Shown piece after piece: positions 9,085 to 17,590 of a DNA stretch of 64,000 nt (the stretch's first letter is position 1; the number at the start of each line of letters is the position of its first letter). Origin of the DNA: Streptomyces zaomyceticus (lineage in GTDB: Bacteria > Actinomycetota > Actinomycetes > Streptomycetales > Streptomycetaceae); contig NZ_BNBZ01000016.1 in assembly GCF_014656215.1 (NCBI RefSeq), positions 1 to 64,000 of the forward strand, in the 5' to 3' direction. The notes below the pieces were generated by a model. It searched no databases and was not told the DNA's origin. It was given only the letters and a program-made list of their open reading frames with translations. The position numbers and the translations under genes are program-made.

Positions 9085-10134
9085 CTACGCCAGACCCGCC
9101 CGCTCCGCGGCCTCGACGCCCGCCCGCAGCGCCGCCAGACGCTCGTCCAGGGTGAAACCGGCCGGGGCGAGGGTGAGGGTGGTGACCCCGGCCTCGGCGT
9201 AGGCCGTCATGCGCTCGGCGATCCGCTCGACGGGGCCGAGCAGCGAGGTCTGGTCGATCAGGCTCTGGGGCACCGCGGCCGCGGCGCCCGCCTTGTCGCC
9301 GGCCAGGTACTTGTCCTGGATCTCGGCGGCCTCCTTCTCGTAGCCCATGCGCTGCGCGAGCTGGTTGTAGAAGTTCTGCTTCCGGCTGCCCATGCCGCCG
9401 ACGTACAGCGCGGTGTACGGGCGGAACACGTCGGCGAGGGCGTCGACGTCCTCACCGAGGGCCAGCGGCACGGTGGGACAGACGTCGAAGCCGTCCATCG
9501 TCAGCCCGGCCTTCTCGCGGCCCGCGCGAATGTGCCGGAGCGCCGTCTCCTCCAGGTGGGCGGCCGAGGGGAAGATCAGGAGGGCGCCGTCGGCGATCTC
9601 GCCGGTCTGCTCCAGGTTCTTGGGGCCGATGGCGGCGATGTAGAGCGGGATGTGCTCGCGCTCCGGGTGGACGGTGAGCTTGATGGGCTTGCCGGGGCCG
9701 CCGGGCAGCGGCAGCGTCCAGTGCTCGCCGTCGTAGCTGAGGCGCTCCCGGGTCATCGCCTTGCGGACGATCTCGACGTACTCGCGGGTCCTGGCGAGCG
9801 GCTTGTCGAACTTCACGCCGTACCAGCCCTCGGAGACCTGGGGTCCTGAGACGCCGAGGCCGAGCCGGAATCGACCGCCGGTGAGCGAGTCGAGGGTGGC
9901 CGCGGTCATGGCCGTCATCGCGGGCTGCCGGGCCGGGATCTGCATGATCGCGGAGCCGACGTCGATCCGCTCCGTCTTGGCCGCGACCCAGGCGAGCACG
10001 GTGGGCGCGTCGGAGCCGTAGGCCTCGGCGGCCCAGCAGACGTCGTAGCCGAGGCGGTCCGCCTCCTGGGCGACGGCGAGGTTGTCGCCGTCCATGCCCG
10101 CACCCCAGTAGCCGAGGTTGATGCCGAGCCGCAT
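9085..10134 (-). CDS. LLM class F420-dependent oxidoreductase
   Basis: A 349-residue luciferase-like monooxygenase-fold oxidoreductase of the F420-using actinobacterial group. The N-terminal beta strand and loop (MRLGINLGYWGAG), GSAIMQIPARQP (residues ~62-73) and RFRLGLGVSGPQV (~91-103) match the cofactor-binding face of this family. The physiological substrate cannot be told. The start is ATG 10134, which puts the first beta strand at residue 2. It is divergent from the aldo/keto reductase across a 130-nt promoter region. Confidence 0.9.
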   Translation of the reverse strand: MRLGINLGYWGAGMDGDNLAVAQEADRLGYDVCWAAEAYGSDAPTVLAWVAAKTERIDVGSAIMQIPARQPAMTAMTAATLDSLTGGRFRLGLGVSGPQVSEGWYGVKFDKPLARTREYVEIVRKAMTRERLSYDGEHWTLPLPGGPGKPIKLTVHPEREHIPLYIAAIGPKNLEQTGEIADGALLIFPSAAHLEETALRHIRAGREKAGLTMDGFDVCPTVPLALGEDVDALADVFRPYTALYVGGMGSRKQNFYNQLAQRMGYEKEAAEIQDKYLAGDKAGAAAAVPQSLIDQTSLLGPVERIAERMTAYAEAGVTTLTLAPAGFTLDERLAALRAGVEAAERAGLA

Positions 10135-10264
10135 GTCCACGCACCCCTTACCCATCGGTAACGTTCTTGTGGGCGGGACTCTAGCGCGCGGTCGGGGCAT
10201 CCGACAGGACGTGGTTGTCCACAGGCTCTCTCCGCGTGGTGCCCTGGCCAGTAATCTCGCGCCC

Positions 10265-11242
10265 ATGGAGCAGAGGCATCTCGGACGTACGGGCCTGCGT
10301 GTGTCGCGCATCGGACTCGGCACCCTGACCTGGGGTCGGGACACCGACGAGCACGACGCCGCCGAGCAGTTGAAGGCGTTCTGGGACGCGGGCGGCACGC
10401 TCGTGGACACCGCCGACGTCTACGGCGGGGGCGAGGCGGAGTATCTGCTCGGGCGTCTCATGGAGCGGCTCGTGTCACGGCAGGACCTCGTCCTGTCGAC
10501 CAAGGCGGGCAGCGTTCCGGATCCCGACCGGCGCACGGACGGCTCGCGCGGCCATCTGCTCGCGGCGCTCGACGCCTCCCTCGCCCGGCTCGGCACGGAC
10601 CATGTGGACCTGTGGCAGCTGCACGCCTTCGATCCGCACACGCCCCTGGAGGAGTCCCTCCAGGCGCTCGACATCGCCGTACGCAGCGGGCGGGCGCGCT
10701 ACGCGGGCGTGGCGAACTTCTGCGGCTGGCAGCTCGCCAAGGCGGGCACCTGGCAGCTCGGCGGCGACCGGACCCGGCTGGCGGGGGCGCAGCTGGAGTA
10801 CTCGCTGCTCCAGCGGGGCGTGGAACGCGAGGTGCTGCCCGCCGCACAGGACCTCGGGATAGGCCTGCTGCCCTCCTCACCGCTGGGTCGCGGGGTCCTC
10901 ACGGGCAAGTACCGCAGCGGGACCCCGACGGACTCGCGGGGCGCGTCGGAGACGATGGCGCCGTTCGTGGAGCCGTACCTCGACGAGCCGGCGAGCCGGA
11001 TCGTGGACGCGGTCGCGACGGCGGCCGAAGGGCTCTCGACGACCCCGCTCCATGTGGCGCTGGCCTGGGTCCGCGACCGGCCCGGGGTGACCGCACCGAT
11101 CGTCGGCGCGCGTACGGCACGGCAGCTCACGGCCGCGTTGTCGGTGGAGACCCTTAGTCTTCCTGACGAGATCTGTCGGGCGCTGGACGATGTGTCGGCG
11201 CCCGTGCACCGCTATCCGGATCACGACTGGAGCACCTTGTGA
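10265..11242 (+). CDS. Aldo/keto reductase
   Basis: A 325-residue NADPH-dependent aldo/keto reductase. The catalytic tetrad is visible: Asp and Tyr in DTADVYGGGEAEYLLG (residues ~44-59), Lys in LSTKAG (~78-83) and His in LWQLHAFDPHTP (~117-128). The cofactor segment GVLTGKYRSG is also present. The start is ATG 10265, at the conserved MEQRHLGRTGLRVSRIGLGT beginning. Its stop overlaps the start of the next gene as GTGA, so the two are translationally coupled. The natural substrate is unknown. Confidence 0.93.
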   Translation: MEQRHLGRTGLRVSRIGLGTLTWGRDTDEHDAAEQLKAFWDAGGTLVDTADVYGGGEAEYLLGRLMERLVSRQDLVLSTKAGSVPDPDRRTDGSRGHLLAALDASLARLGTDHVDLWQLHAFDPHTPLEESLQALDIAVRSGRARYAGVANFCGWQLAKAGTWQLGGDRTRLAGAQLEYSLLQRGVEREVLPAAQDLGIGLLPSSPLGRGVLTGKYRSGTPTDSRGASETMAPFVEPYLDEPASRIVDAVATAAEGLSTTPLHVALAWVRDRPGVTAPIVGARTARQLTAALSVETLSLPDEICRALDDVSAPVHRYPDHDWSTL

Positions 11243-13506
11243 CCGAGCCTGCCGGGGAGACCGCGCCCGAGGCACCCGAGGACGTGGAGCCCACCGAGGA
11301 CGACGCACCTCAGGAGCCCGCAGAGGCCGATGCGGCCGTGGAGGCCGAGGGAGCCGTGGAGGCCGAGGAGTCTCAGGAGACGGCGGAGGCCGCGGTCGCC
11401 GACGAGGCCGACGAGGCCGACGAGGCCGACGAGGCCGACGAGGCCGACGAGGCCGACGAGGCCGACGAGGCCGACGAGGATCAGGAGGCCGACGCGACGG
11501 GGGCCGAGGCGGCCGACACGCCCGAGGCGCCCAAGACTCCCGAGTTGAGCGACGCCCAGGTCGAGCTGGCCGCGCAGCGGGAGCTGCGGGCCCGGATCGA
11601 GGCGCGGAAGGCCGAGAAGGAAGGGCCCCTGGCGAGCGGCGCCAAGCTGAGCGGCACGGCGGCCGACCTGCTCGCCGCCGTCCGCGCCGTCGAGGGCGGC
11701 GCGGCCTCGGGCACCACGTTCTTCGAGGCCCCCGAGCCCGCACCCCGGCGCCCCGCCCCCGAGACGGCCCCGGCCATGACCGTGCGGCCCCCCGTCCCGG
11801 CGCAGGCCCCCGCCCCGGCGCCCGGCACCACCGCCGCCGTGCGGGAGGTCCTGGCCAAGGGCGGCGCCCCCGAGGCGCTGGCCGGGCAGGTCGCCGCCGC
11901 GCTCGGCGAGGCCGCTGCCCAGGTCCTGCTCGACGACCCGTGGCAGCTGCTCTCGGTGTCCGGGGTACGCCCGGAGCAGGCCGACGGCTTCGCGCGGGCG
12001 CTGCTCGGTGCCGCCTGCGGCCCCGACGACCCGCGCCGCGCGGTCGCCCTGACCGTGTGGCTCCTGGAGCGGGCCGCGCTCCAGGGACACACCGCGCTGG
12101 AGATCGGGGCCGTGCGCGCCGGACTCGCCGGGCAGTCGGTGCCCGATCCGGAGGCGGCGGTCGAGGAGGCGGTGTCCGCGGCCGCGGTGCTCGTCTTCCA
12201 GGAGGAGGAGACGCCGGAGGAGGAGCCCGAGGAGGACGAGGAACCCGTGGAGGCCGTCGCCGAGGAACCGGCCTCGCCCGTACTCCTCGGCCTCGACCGG
12301 TACGCGATGGCGGAGGAGAGCCTCGCGGACGGACTCGCCCGGCTGGTCAGGACGGCGACGGCCGACAGCTGGGAGGGCTCCGAACTCGAGCGCGCCGCCG
12401 GGACGCACGGTCTCGTCCTGCACACCGGCGGGGAGGCCTCACGCGTCGAGCCGGTGGCACTCGCCGCGGCCGCCCGCGAGCGCGGGCTGCGCGCCCTGGT
12501 CGCCGTCCACGCCGACGCCGGACGGCGGGCGCTCGGCGCCGCCGGTGCGGAGGCGGTGACGGTCGCCGCGCTGCTCTCCGGGGCGGCCGGCCCAGGCCGG
12601 GACGAGGAGGGCACTCTCGCCCTGGACCTCCTGGTGGTGCTCGACGCGCCGCAGCTGGACGTGGAGACGGCCGCGGTGCTCGTGGAGTCGCTGCCCGACG
12701 GCTGCCGTCTGGTACTGAGCGGCGACCCCGAGGTACTGGGCGCGCCGGGCGCCGGACGGGTGTTCACCGATGTCCTCGCGGCCCGGGTGTGCCCGCGGAT
12801 CGCCTCGCGGCTGCCCGACCCGGGCCCGCTCGGCGAGCTGGTCTCGGGCATCGGCGCCGGGGAGCTGAACCAGGTCGAGGCGCCGGGCAAGGAGATCGTG
12901 ATCGTCCCGGTGCGGGACGCCGGCGAGGCCGTGCACCGTACCGTCCAGCTGGTGGCCGACTCGGTGCCGCGGGCGATCGGGGTACCGCCCGAGCAGACTC
13001 AGGTCGTCACGGTCGGCCATGGCGGCTCGGCCGGTACCCGCGCGCTGAACGTGGCGCTCAAGCAGCGCCTCAACCCCGGTCCCGGCCGCTTCGGCGGCTA
13101 CGACCCCGGGGACCGGGTGGCGTTCGCGCCGGCGCCGGGGCGGACGGTGACCGGCACCGTGCTCTCGGCCGACGCCGAGGGGCTGCGGCTGCGGTGCGGC
13201 GACGAGGAACTCCTCGTCCCCAAGGAGCGGGTGGAGTCGGCGCTGCGGCACGGCTGGGCGCTCACCGCGCACCAGGCGGCGGGCGCCCGCTGGCCGGCGG
13301 TCGTCGTGGTGCTGCCCGGGGACGCCGCAGGTGGCCTGAGCAGGCCGTGGGTGTACACGGCCTTCGGCCGGGCGGAGCGCCATCTGTCGGTCGTGCACGG
13401 TGTGGACCAGGCGCTGGCCCGTGCCGTGGCCGAGGGGGCGGCCCCGGAGCGTACGACGCGGCTGCGGCCGCTCCTCGAGGCGCTGCTCGCCACGCCCGAG
13501 GAGTAA
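11239..13506 (+). CDS. Helix-hairpin-helix protein with degenerate RecD2-like helicase core
   Basis: A 755-residue protein. Residues 1 to ~95 are acidic and low in complexity, including nine tandem Ala-Asp-Glu repeats. About 228-260 is a helix-hairpin-helix segment (PWQLLSVSGVRPEQADGFA). The remainder follows the layout of superfamily 1 RecD2 helicases: DGCRLVLSGDPEVLGAPGAG (~491-510) matches the GDpdQL motif, and a SH3-like part plus TAHQAAGARWPAVVVVLP (~676-693) matches the final HKSQG motif. The Walker A motif is absent (HTGGEASR stands there) and the DEAS Walker B reads VVLDAPQ, so ATPase activity is doubtful. The GTG start overlaps the aldo/keto reductase stop. Confidence 0.8.
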   Translation: MTEPAGETAPEAPEDVEPTEDDAPQEPAEADAAVEAEGAVEAEESQETAEAAVADEADEADEADEADEADEADEADEADEDQEADATGAEAADTPEAPKTPELSDAQVELAAQRELRARIEARKAEKEGPLASGAKLSGTAADLLAAVRAVEGGAASGTTFFEAPEPAPRRPAPETAPAMTVRPPVPAQAPAPAPGTTAAVREVLAKGGAPEALAGQVAAALGEAAAQVLLDDPWQLLSVSGVRPEQADGFARALLGAACGPDDPRRAVALTVWLLERAALQGHTALEIGAVRAGLAGQSVPDPEAAVEEAVSAAAVLVFQEEETPEEEPEEDEEPVEAVAEEPASPVLLGLDRYAMAEESLADGLARLVRTATADSWEGSELERAAGTHGLVLHTGGEASRVEPVALAAAARERGLRALVAVHADAGRRALGAAGAEAVTVAALLSGAAGPGRDEEGTLALDLLVVLDAPQLDVETAAVLVESLPDGCRLVLSGDPEVLGAPGAGRVFTDVLAARVCPRIASRLPDPGPLGELVSGIGAGELNQVEAPGKEIVIVPVRDAGEAVHRTVQLVADSVPRAIGVPPEQTQVVTVGHGGSAGTRALNVALKQRLNPGPGRFGGYDPGDRVAFAPAPGRTVTGTVLSADAEGLRLRCGDEELLVPKERVESALRHGWALTAHQAAGARWPAVVVVLPGDAAGGLSRPWVYTAFGRAERHLSVVHGVDQALARAVAEGAAPERTTRLRPLLEALLATPEE
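11398..11478 (+). repeat. Nine 9-bp tandem repeats coding for Ala-Asp-Glu
   Basis: The unit GCCGACGAG is repeated nine times without a mismatch over 81 bp, inside the acidic N-terminus of the RecD-like gene. Because the unit is a multiple of three, copy-number change would lengthen or shorten the acidic tract without breaking the frame. Confidence 0.97.
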
Positions 13507-13563
13507 CCGGGCCGAGCGGCGGACCCTGACCGAGCAGTGGGCCATGCGCCGCGGACGGCGGGA

Positions 13564-13611
13564 ACGGCGGAGGGCCGGGACACCACGATCGGTGTCCCGG
13601 CCCTCCGCCGT
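13564..13611. terminator. Bidirectional hairpin terminator
   Basis: A perfect 21-bp stem (13564-13584 with 13591-13611) with a 6-nt loop, in the 112-nt gap between two convergent genes. It is symmetric and likely ends transcription from both sides. Confidence 0.8.
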
Positions 13612-13618
13612 CTCCCCC

Positions 13619-14284
13619 TCAGGAGCCGGAGCCGTCGGCTCCTTCCCCCTCGTGATCGTCGTGGTGGTCGTCCTCGTCGAAGACGGCGCTGACGTCGAAG
13701 CGGCAGATGATCCGCTCCGGATCGGCGTGCTCGAAGGGGGCGTTGAGCCACTCCCCCGGTTCCGGGAGCTCCGCGGTGGCGGTGACCCAGAGGGTGGAGT
13801 CCCCCTCCTCCAGCCCGAACTCCTTGTGCCGGGAGGCGATCTCGTCCGGTTCGAACTCGCCGAAGAGCACCCCGAGGGCGGCGAGCGGCGAGACACCGGC
13901 TCTGGCGGCCGGTCCGGTGGCGTCCGGTCCGCCGTCGATCTCGGCGACGCGGCGGGCCTGGGCGAGCAGACGCTGCGGTTCCGCCACGGCGTAGTCGCGA
14001 CGGATCAACAGGCTGAGGGCGTGAGGTTCGTCAGGTCCGGCGTACGGCGGCAGCGCGCCGTCCGCTCCGGGGATCTCGAAGGGAGTGACCTCGTCGTAGC
14101 GGTCGTAGAGGAGTTCGTCGTACCCCTCGGCCGCCGCGGCGAGGGCGTTGAAGGCTTCGTAGACGGCCGTGTCGTCGTCCCCCGTGCGGCGTTCGACCGC
14201 CGCGAGGTGACGGTCCAGTGCGGCTTTGACCGCCTCGGCGGCGGCACGTACCTCGGCAGCGGTGGGCTGCGCAGCATCAGACAT
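13619..14284 (-). CDS. Conserved hypothetical acidic protein
   Basis: A 221-residue soluble, acidic protein that I do not recognise as a named family. The N-terminal half (residues 1-80) is predicted helical (EVRAAAEAVKAALDRHLAAV). The C-terminus is His/Asp-rich (FDEDDHHDDHEGEG), which might bind metal. The start is ATG 14284; a frame extension to 14323 would run into the promoter of the divergent DUF5703 gene. It ends at a shared terminator with the RecD-like gene. Confidence 0.75.
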   Translation of the reverse strand: MSDAAQPTAAEVRAAAEAVKAALDRHLAAVERRTGDDDTAVYEAFNALAAAAEGYDELLYDRYDEVTPFEIPGADGALPPYAGPDEPHALSLLIRRDYAVAEPQRLLAQARRVAEIDGGPDATGPAARAGVSPLAALGVLFGEFEPDEIASRHKEFGLEEGDSTLWVTATAELPEPGEWLNAPFEHADPERIICRFDVSAVFDEDDHHDDHEGEGADGSGS

Positions 14285-14331
14285 GGGACGCACGCTATCC
14301 GTAGCGGGCCGGTGCCCGCACAATAGATGCG

Positions 14332-14520
14332 ATGCCGGAATACGAATTTGTCGACGTGTACGTGCCGCGCGGTGTCTCCCGGAAGGAGGCGACGCGGCTG
14401 CTGACCGACCATGCCGAGTACGGACACTGGGAGTTGGACCGCCTGAGCCTGCATCGGGACGGGAGCCGCAGGGTGCGGTTGAAGCGGCGGATCATCCGCC
14501 AACTCCGGGCGACCTGGTAG
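14332..14520 (+). CDS. DUF5703 family small protein
   Basis: A 62-residue basic protein (MPEYEFVDVYVPRGVSRKEA at the start, a cluster of Arg and Lys around RVRLKRRIIRQLR near the end). It matches the short actinobacterial DUF5703 family, whose function is unknown. It is transcribed divergently from the acidic hypothetical protein with 47 nt between the starts, and is followed at once by a terminator hairpin. Confidence 0.85.
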   Translation: MPEYEFVDVYVPRGVSRKEATRLLTDHAEYGHWELDRLSLHRDGSRRVRLKRRIIRQLRATW

Positions 14521-14530
14521 AGCGACGAGA

Positions 14531-14557
14531 AGGGGCCCCGCGGTCTGCGGGGCCCCT
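14531..14557 (+). terminator. Hairpin terminator after the DUF5703 gene
   Basis: A perfect 11-bp GC stem (14531-14541 with 14547-14557) and a 5-nt loop, 10 nt past the stop codon. It lies between this gene and the convergent chaplin gene. Confidence 0.7.
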
Positions 14558-14630
14558 GTGTACGTGGCATGTGATGCGTCGCACATGGTGCGTCGCGCGT
14601 GATGCCGGTGCGCCTCGGAGGCGCGGTGGC

Positions 14631-15557
14631 TCAGGCGGCGCTGCGCGACCGGCGGTAGATCAGCGAGCCGGCGAGCAGCAGTCCGGCCCCGGCGGGGACG
14701 ATCAGACCGAGGGGACCGGCACCGGTCTCGGCGAGCTCCTCGACGGCCCGGGGCGGGGTGAGCCCGTGCTCACCGGGGGTGTTGGGCCCACCCTCGTTGC
14801 CGGGAGTGCCGGGAGTACCCGGGTTGCCGGGCGTGCCCGGAGTACCGGGAGTACCCGGGTTGCCGGGGTTGCCCGGATTCCCAGGGTTGCCGGGGTTGCC
14901 CGGATTCCCAGGGTTACCCGGATTCCCGGGGTTGCCAGGGTTGCCAGGATTCCCAGGGTTCCCGGGGTTCCCGGGGTTCCCGGGGTTCCCGGGGTTCCCG
15001 GGGTTCCCGGGGTTCCCGGGGTTCCCGGGGTTCCCGGGGTTCCCGGGGTTCCCAGGGTTCCCAGGGTTACCGGGGTTCCCCGGATTCCCGGGGTTGCCAG
15101 GGTTCCCCGGGTGCGTCGGCTCGATGCCGTTGGCGCAGTTGTTGCCCGCGGCGGCGTTGCCCAGGCCGATGCCCGTGACGCTGTTGCCGCACACGTTGAC
15201 CGGGACGTCGACCGGCACCTGCACGGTGTTGCCGGAGCCGACGCCGGGAGAGTTGCTCGTGTGCCCGCCGGCGGAGGAGCCACCGCCCGGCTTGCCCGGC
15301 CTACCGGGCTTGGAGGTGTTGGCACACTTGTTGCCCATCGCCGGATTCAGCAGTCCGACGACGTTGACGGTGTTTCCGCAGGCGTTCACCGGTACGTGTA
15401 CCGGGACCTGGACGGAATTTCCGGACGCGACGCCCGGGGAATTCATGGCCGTACCGTTCGCGCCGGAATCGGCGTGCGCATAACCGCCGCCGACAGCGGC
15501 GAAAACGCCGCCGGCTGCCGCAACGGTGACAAGACCCTTGCGCGTGACCTGTCGCAT
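14631..15557 (-). CDS. chpC: Long chaplin, two chaplin domains, collagen-like stalk, LAETG sorting signal
   Basis: A 308-residue secreted surface protein of the chaplin family, which forms the hydrophobic amyloid layer needed for aerial hyphae. Order: signal peptide (1-29, ending AHA), chaplin domain 1 (~36-80) and domain 2 (~100-143), each with two Cys in the pattern VCGN...NxCAN; a Gly-Asn-Pro repeat tract (~147-250); then LAETG at 275-279, a membrane helix and the RRSRSAA tail. LAETG is the substrate signal for class E sortases, so it should be covalently anchored to the wall. The symbol follows its place beside chpH, as in S. coelicolor; it could be the chpA or chpB counterpart. The Gly-Asn-Pro tract is unusually long. 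Confidence 0.92.
   Translation of the reverse strand: MRQVTRKGLVTVAAAGGVFAAVGGGYAHADSGANGTAMNSPGVASGNSVQVPVHVPVNACGNTVNVVGLLNPAMGNKCANTSKPGRPGKPGGGSSAGGHTSNSPGVGSGNTVQVPVDVPVNVCGNSVTGIGLGNAAAGNNCANGIEPTHPGNPGNPGNPGNPGNPGNPGNPGNPGNPGNPGNPGNPGNPGNPGNPGNPGNPGNPGNPGNPGNPGNPGNPGNPGNPGNPGNPGNPGTPGTPGTPGNPGTPGTPGNEGGPNTPGEHGLTPPRAVEELAETGAGPLGLIVPAGAGLLLAGSLIYRRSRSAA
14956..15053 (-). repeat. 9-bp tandem repeats coding for Gly-Asn-Pro
   Basis: About eleven near-perfect copies of a 9-bp unit (plus-strand GGTTCCCGG) form the core of a longer, more diverged tract from about 14810 to 15110. They encode the collagen-like stalk of the long chaplin. Copy number is likely to vary between strains. Confidence 0.9.
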
Positions 15558-15625
15558 AGCTAGTTCCTGCCTGCTCAGCTTCGAAAAGGTGCCACCGGGC
15601 ACGAGACCCGGGGCGGAAATGGCCA

Positions 15626-15662
15626 CCGGCCCCGGAGTGCATGGCACGCACTCCGGGGCCGG
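15626..15662 (-). terminator. Hairpin between chpH and the long chaplin gene
   Basis: A perfect 15-bp stem (15626-15640 with 15648-15662) and a 7-nt loop, 34 nt past the chpH stop. It separates the two chaplin genes into distinct transcripts. Confidence 0.75.
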
Positions 15663-15696
15663 ACCGGCTCACACCCTCACGGGGCGAGGCACAACG

Positions 15697-15930
15697 TCAG
15701 GCGTTGACGCAGGTGTTGCCGAAGGCGGGGTTCAGCAGGCCGATCACGGAGACCGTGTTGCCGCACAGGTTCACGGGAACGTGAACCGGCACCTGGACGA
15801 CGTTGCCCGAGAGGACACCGGGGGAACCGATGGCCGCACCCTGGGCACCCGCGTCGGCAACGGCCATGCCCGCACCCGCGAGAACGAGACCGCCAGTGGC
15901 AGCCGCAGCAGCGACGACCTTCTTGATCAT
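15697..15930 (-). CDS. chpH: Short chaplin ChpH
   Basis: A 77-residue secreted chaplin, the same length as ChpH of S. coelicolor. It has a signal peptide (1 to ~25, ending AVADA) and one chaplin domain with the conserved SPGVLSGNVVQVPVHVPVN and the Cys pair in NLCGN and NTCVNA. Short chaplins are released and assemble into amyloid fibres at the air-water interface; ChpH-type proteins are among the core ones. A strong ribosome binding site (AGGAGGAATA) lies directly before ATG 15930. It lies upstream of the long chaplin gene but is separated from it by a terminator. Confidence 0.96.
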   Translation of the reverse strand: MIKKVVAAAAATGGLVLAGAGMAVADAGAQGAAIGSPGVLSGNVVQVPVHVPVNLCGNTVSVIGLLNPAFGNTCVNA

Positions 15931-15996
15931 TATTCCTCCTAGTTGGCAATGCGGCCCCAGCCGCGGACCGCACCACCTGTAACGAGGGGGAATGGT

Positions 15997-16026
15997 GGGA
16001 GCTACGGCTCCCGAGTGCATTCACTC
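15997..16026 (-). terminator. Possible terminator pair after the M20 gene
   Basis: Two small adjacent inverted repeats, GGGAGC-TACG-GCTCCC (15997-16012) and GAGTG-CATT-CACTC (16013-16026), lie between the M20 peptidase stop and the chpH start. They may end M20 transcription or belong to the chpH leader. Confidence 0.35.
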
Positions 16027-16057
16027 GTTTCGGTCACAAGCAAACGCACGGGCGAAT

Positions 16058-17383
16058 TCAGCAGGCGTCGATGAAACGGTCCAGTACACGGGCGCCGAAC
16101 TTCAGGCCGTCGACCGGCACGCGCTCGTCCACGCCGTGGAACATGCCGGCGAAGTCGAGCTCCGGCGGCAGCTGGAGCGGGGCGAAGCCGAAGCAGCGGA
16201 TGCCGAGGTCGTCGAAGGACTTCGCGTCGGTGCCGCCGGAGAGCATGTACGGCACGGCGCGGGCGATCGGGTCCTCGGCGCGCAGCGCCAGCTGCATGGC
16301 GTCCACCAGGGCGCCGTCGAAGCTGGTCTCCAGAGCCTTGTCGCCGTGCACGTCCTCGCGCTTCACGTTCGGCCCGAGGATCCGGTCCAGGTCGGCGAGG
16401 AACTCCTGCTCGTAGCCGGGCAGGAAGCGGCCGTCGACGTGCGCGGTGGCCTGGCCGGGGATCACGTTCACCTTGTAGCCGGCGCCGAGCATCGTCGGGG
16501 CGGCCGAGTTCCGCAGGGTGGCGCCGACCATCTTGGCGATGCCGCCGAGCTTGGCGAGGGTGCCGTCCATGTCCTCGGGGTCGAGGGGGGTGCCCAGGGC
16601 GTCCGAGAGCTCGTCCAGGAAGGAACGCACGGTCTTGGTCACCCGCACCGGCCACTGGTGGCGGCCGAGGCGGCCGACGGCCTCGCAGAGCTCGGTGATG
16701 GCGTTGTCGTCATTGGTCATCGAGCCGTGGCCGGCCGTGCCCTCGACGGTCAGCCGCATCCAGTGCATGCCCTTCTGGGCCGTCTCGACCAGGTAGAGCC
16801 GCAGGTTCTCGTTGACCGTGAAGGAGAAGCCGCCGACCTCGCCGATGGCCTCGTTGACCCCGTCGAAGAGGTCCCGGTGATGGTCGACCAGGTGCCGGGC
16901 GCCGTAGGTGCCGCCGGCCTCCTCGTCGGCGAGGAAGGCGAGGACGATGTCGCGCGGGGGCTTCCGGCCGCTGCGCAGCCGGTCCCGTACGACCGCGAGG
17001 GTCATCGCGTCCATGTCCTTCATGTCGACGGCGCCGCGGCCCCACACGCAGCCGTCTGCGATCTCGCCGGAGAAGGGGTGGTGGGTCCAGTCCTCGGCGT
17101 TGGCCGGGACGACGTCGGTGTGGCCGTGGATGAGCAGGGCCGGCCGCGACGGGTCCTCGCCCTCGATGCGGGCGACGGTGGAGGCCCGTCCCCGGTGCGA
17201 CTCGATGATCTTCGGCTCGAGTCCGACCTCCGCGAGCTTCTCGGCGATGTACTCGGCCGCCGCCCGCTCGCCGGGGCCGGAGTGGTCGCCGTAGTTGCTG
17301 GTGTCGATGCGGATGAGGTCGCGACAGAGGTCCACCACCTCGTTCTCGGCGGTGACGCTTCGGCCCGTGTTCGACTCGCTCAC
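16058..17383 (-). CDS. M20 family metallopeptidase / deacylase
   Basis: A 441-residue di-zinc hydrolase of the M20 (ArgE/DapE/ACY1/CPG2) family. The zinc and catalytic motifs are seen in order: LLIHGHTDVVPA (His and Asp, residues ~88-99), GRGAVDMKDMDA (~119-130, bridging Asp), FLADEEAGG (~155-163, catalytic Glu) and the C-terminal MLSGGTDAKSF (His-equivalent segment). It probably hydrolyses a peptide or N-acyl amino acid; the substrate is unknown. The start GTG 17383 (VSESNTGRS) has a clear GGAGGAAG site 6 nt upstream; longer readings run into the tRNA leader. Confidence 0.92.
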   Translation of the reverse strand: MSESNTGRSVTAENEVVDLCRDLIRIDTSNYGDHSGPGERAAAEYIAEKLAEVGLEPKIIESHRGRASTVARIEGEDPSRPALLIHGHTDVVPANAEDWTHHPFSGEIADGCVWGRGAVDMKDMDAMTLAVVRDRLRSGRKPPRDIVLAFLADEEAGGTYGARHLVDHHRDLFDGVNEAIGEVGGFSFTVNENLRLYLVETAQKGMHWMRLTVEGTAGHGSMTNDDNAITELCEAVGRLGRHQWPVRVTKTVRSFLDELSDALGTPLDPEDMDGTLAKLGGIAKMVGATLRNSAAPTMLGAGYKVNVIPGQATAHVDGRFLPGYEQEFLADLDRILGPNVKREDVHGDKALETSFDGALVDAMQLALRAEDPIARAVPYMLSGGTDAKSFDDLGIRCFGFAPLQLPPELDFAGMFHGVDERVPVDGLKFGARVLDRFIDAC

Positions 17384-17590
17384 GCTGCTTCCTCCCACTA
17401 CGTGCCCCACGTGATTGCTTCGGTGCTCGTCCCATCCTCTCTCGCGCCCCCTCGGGACCCAAGGGTGTCCCCCGGCCGACATGCGGCTGTCACATGCCGG
17501 GGGCGGCCGGGGGTGGTGATCGGCCACCCCGAATGTTTGCTATGGTTTTCCTCGTCGGAAGGGCCCAGCGGCACGGAAGACAGACACCTT

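Noticed and set aside
11190..13529. 779-codon frame overlapping the RecD-like gene in another frame
   Set aside because: Almost pure Arg/Gly/Ala sequence, an out-of-frame shadow; the 11239 frame has recognisable helicase motifs and is coupled to the upstream gene.
14810..15110. Repeat tract considered as a CRISPR array
   Set aside because: The unit is 9 bp with no spacers, in frame in a chaplin gene, and there are no cas genes.
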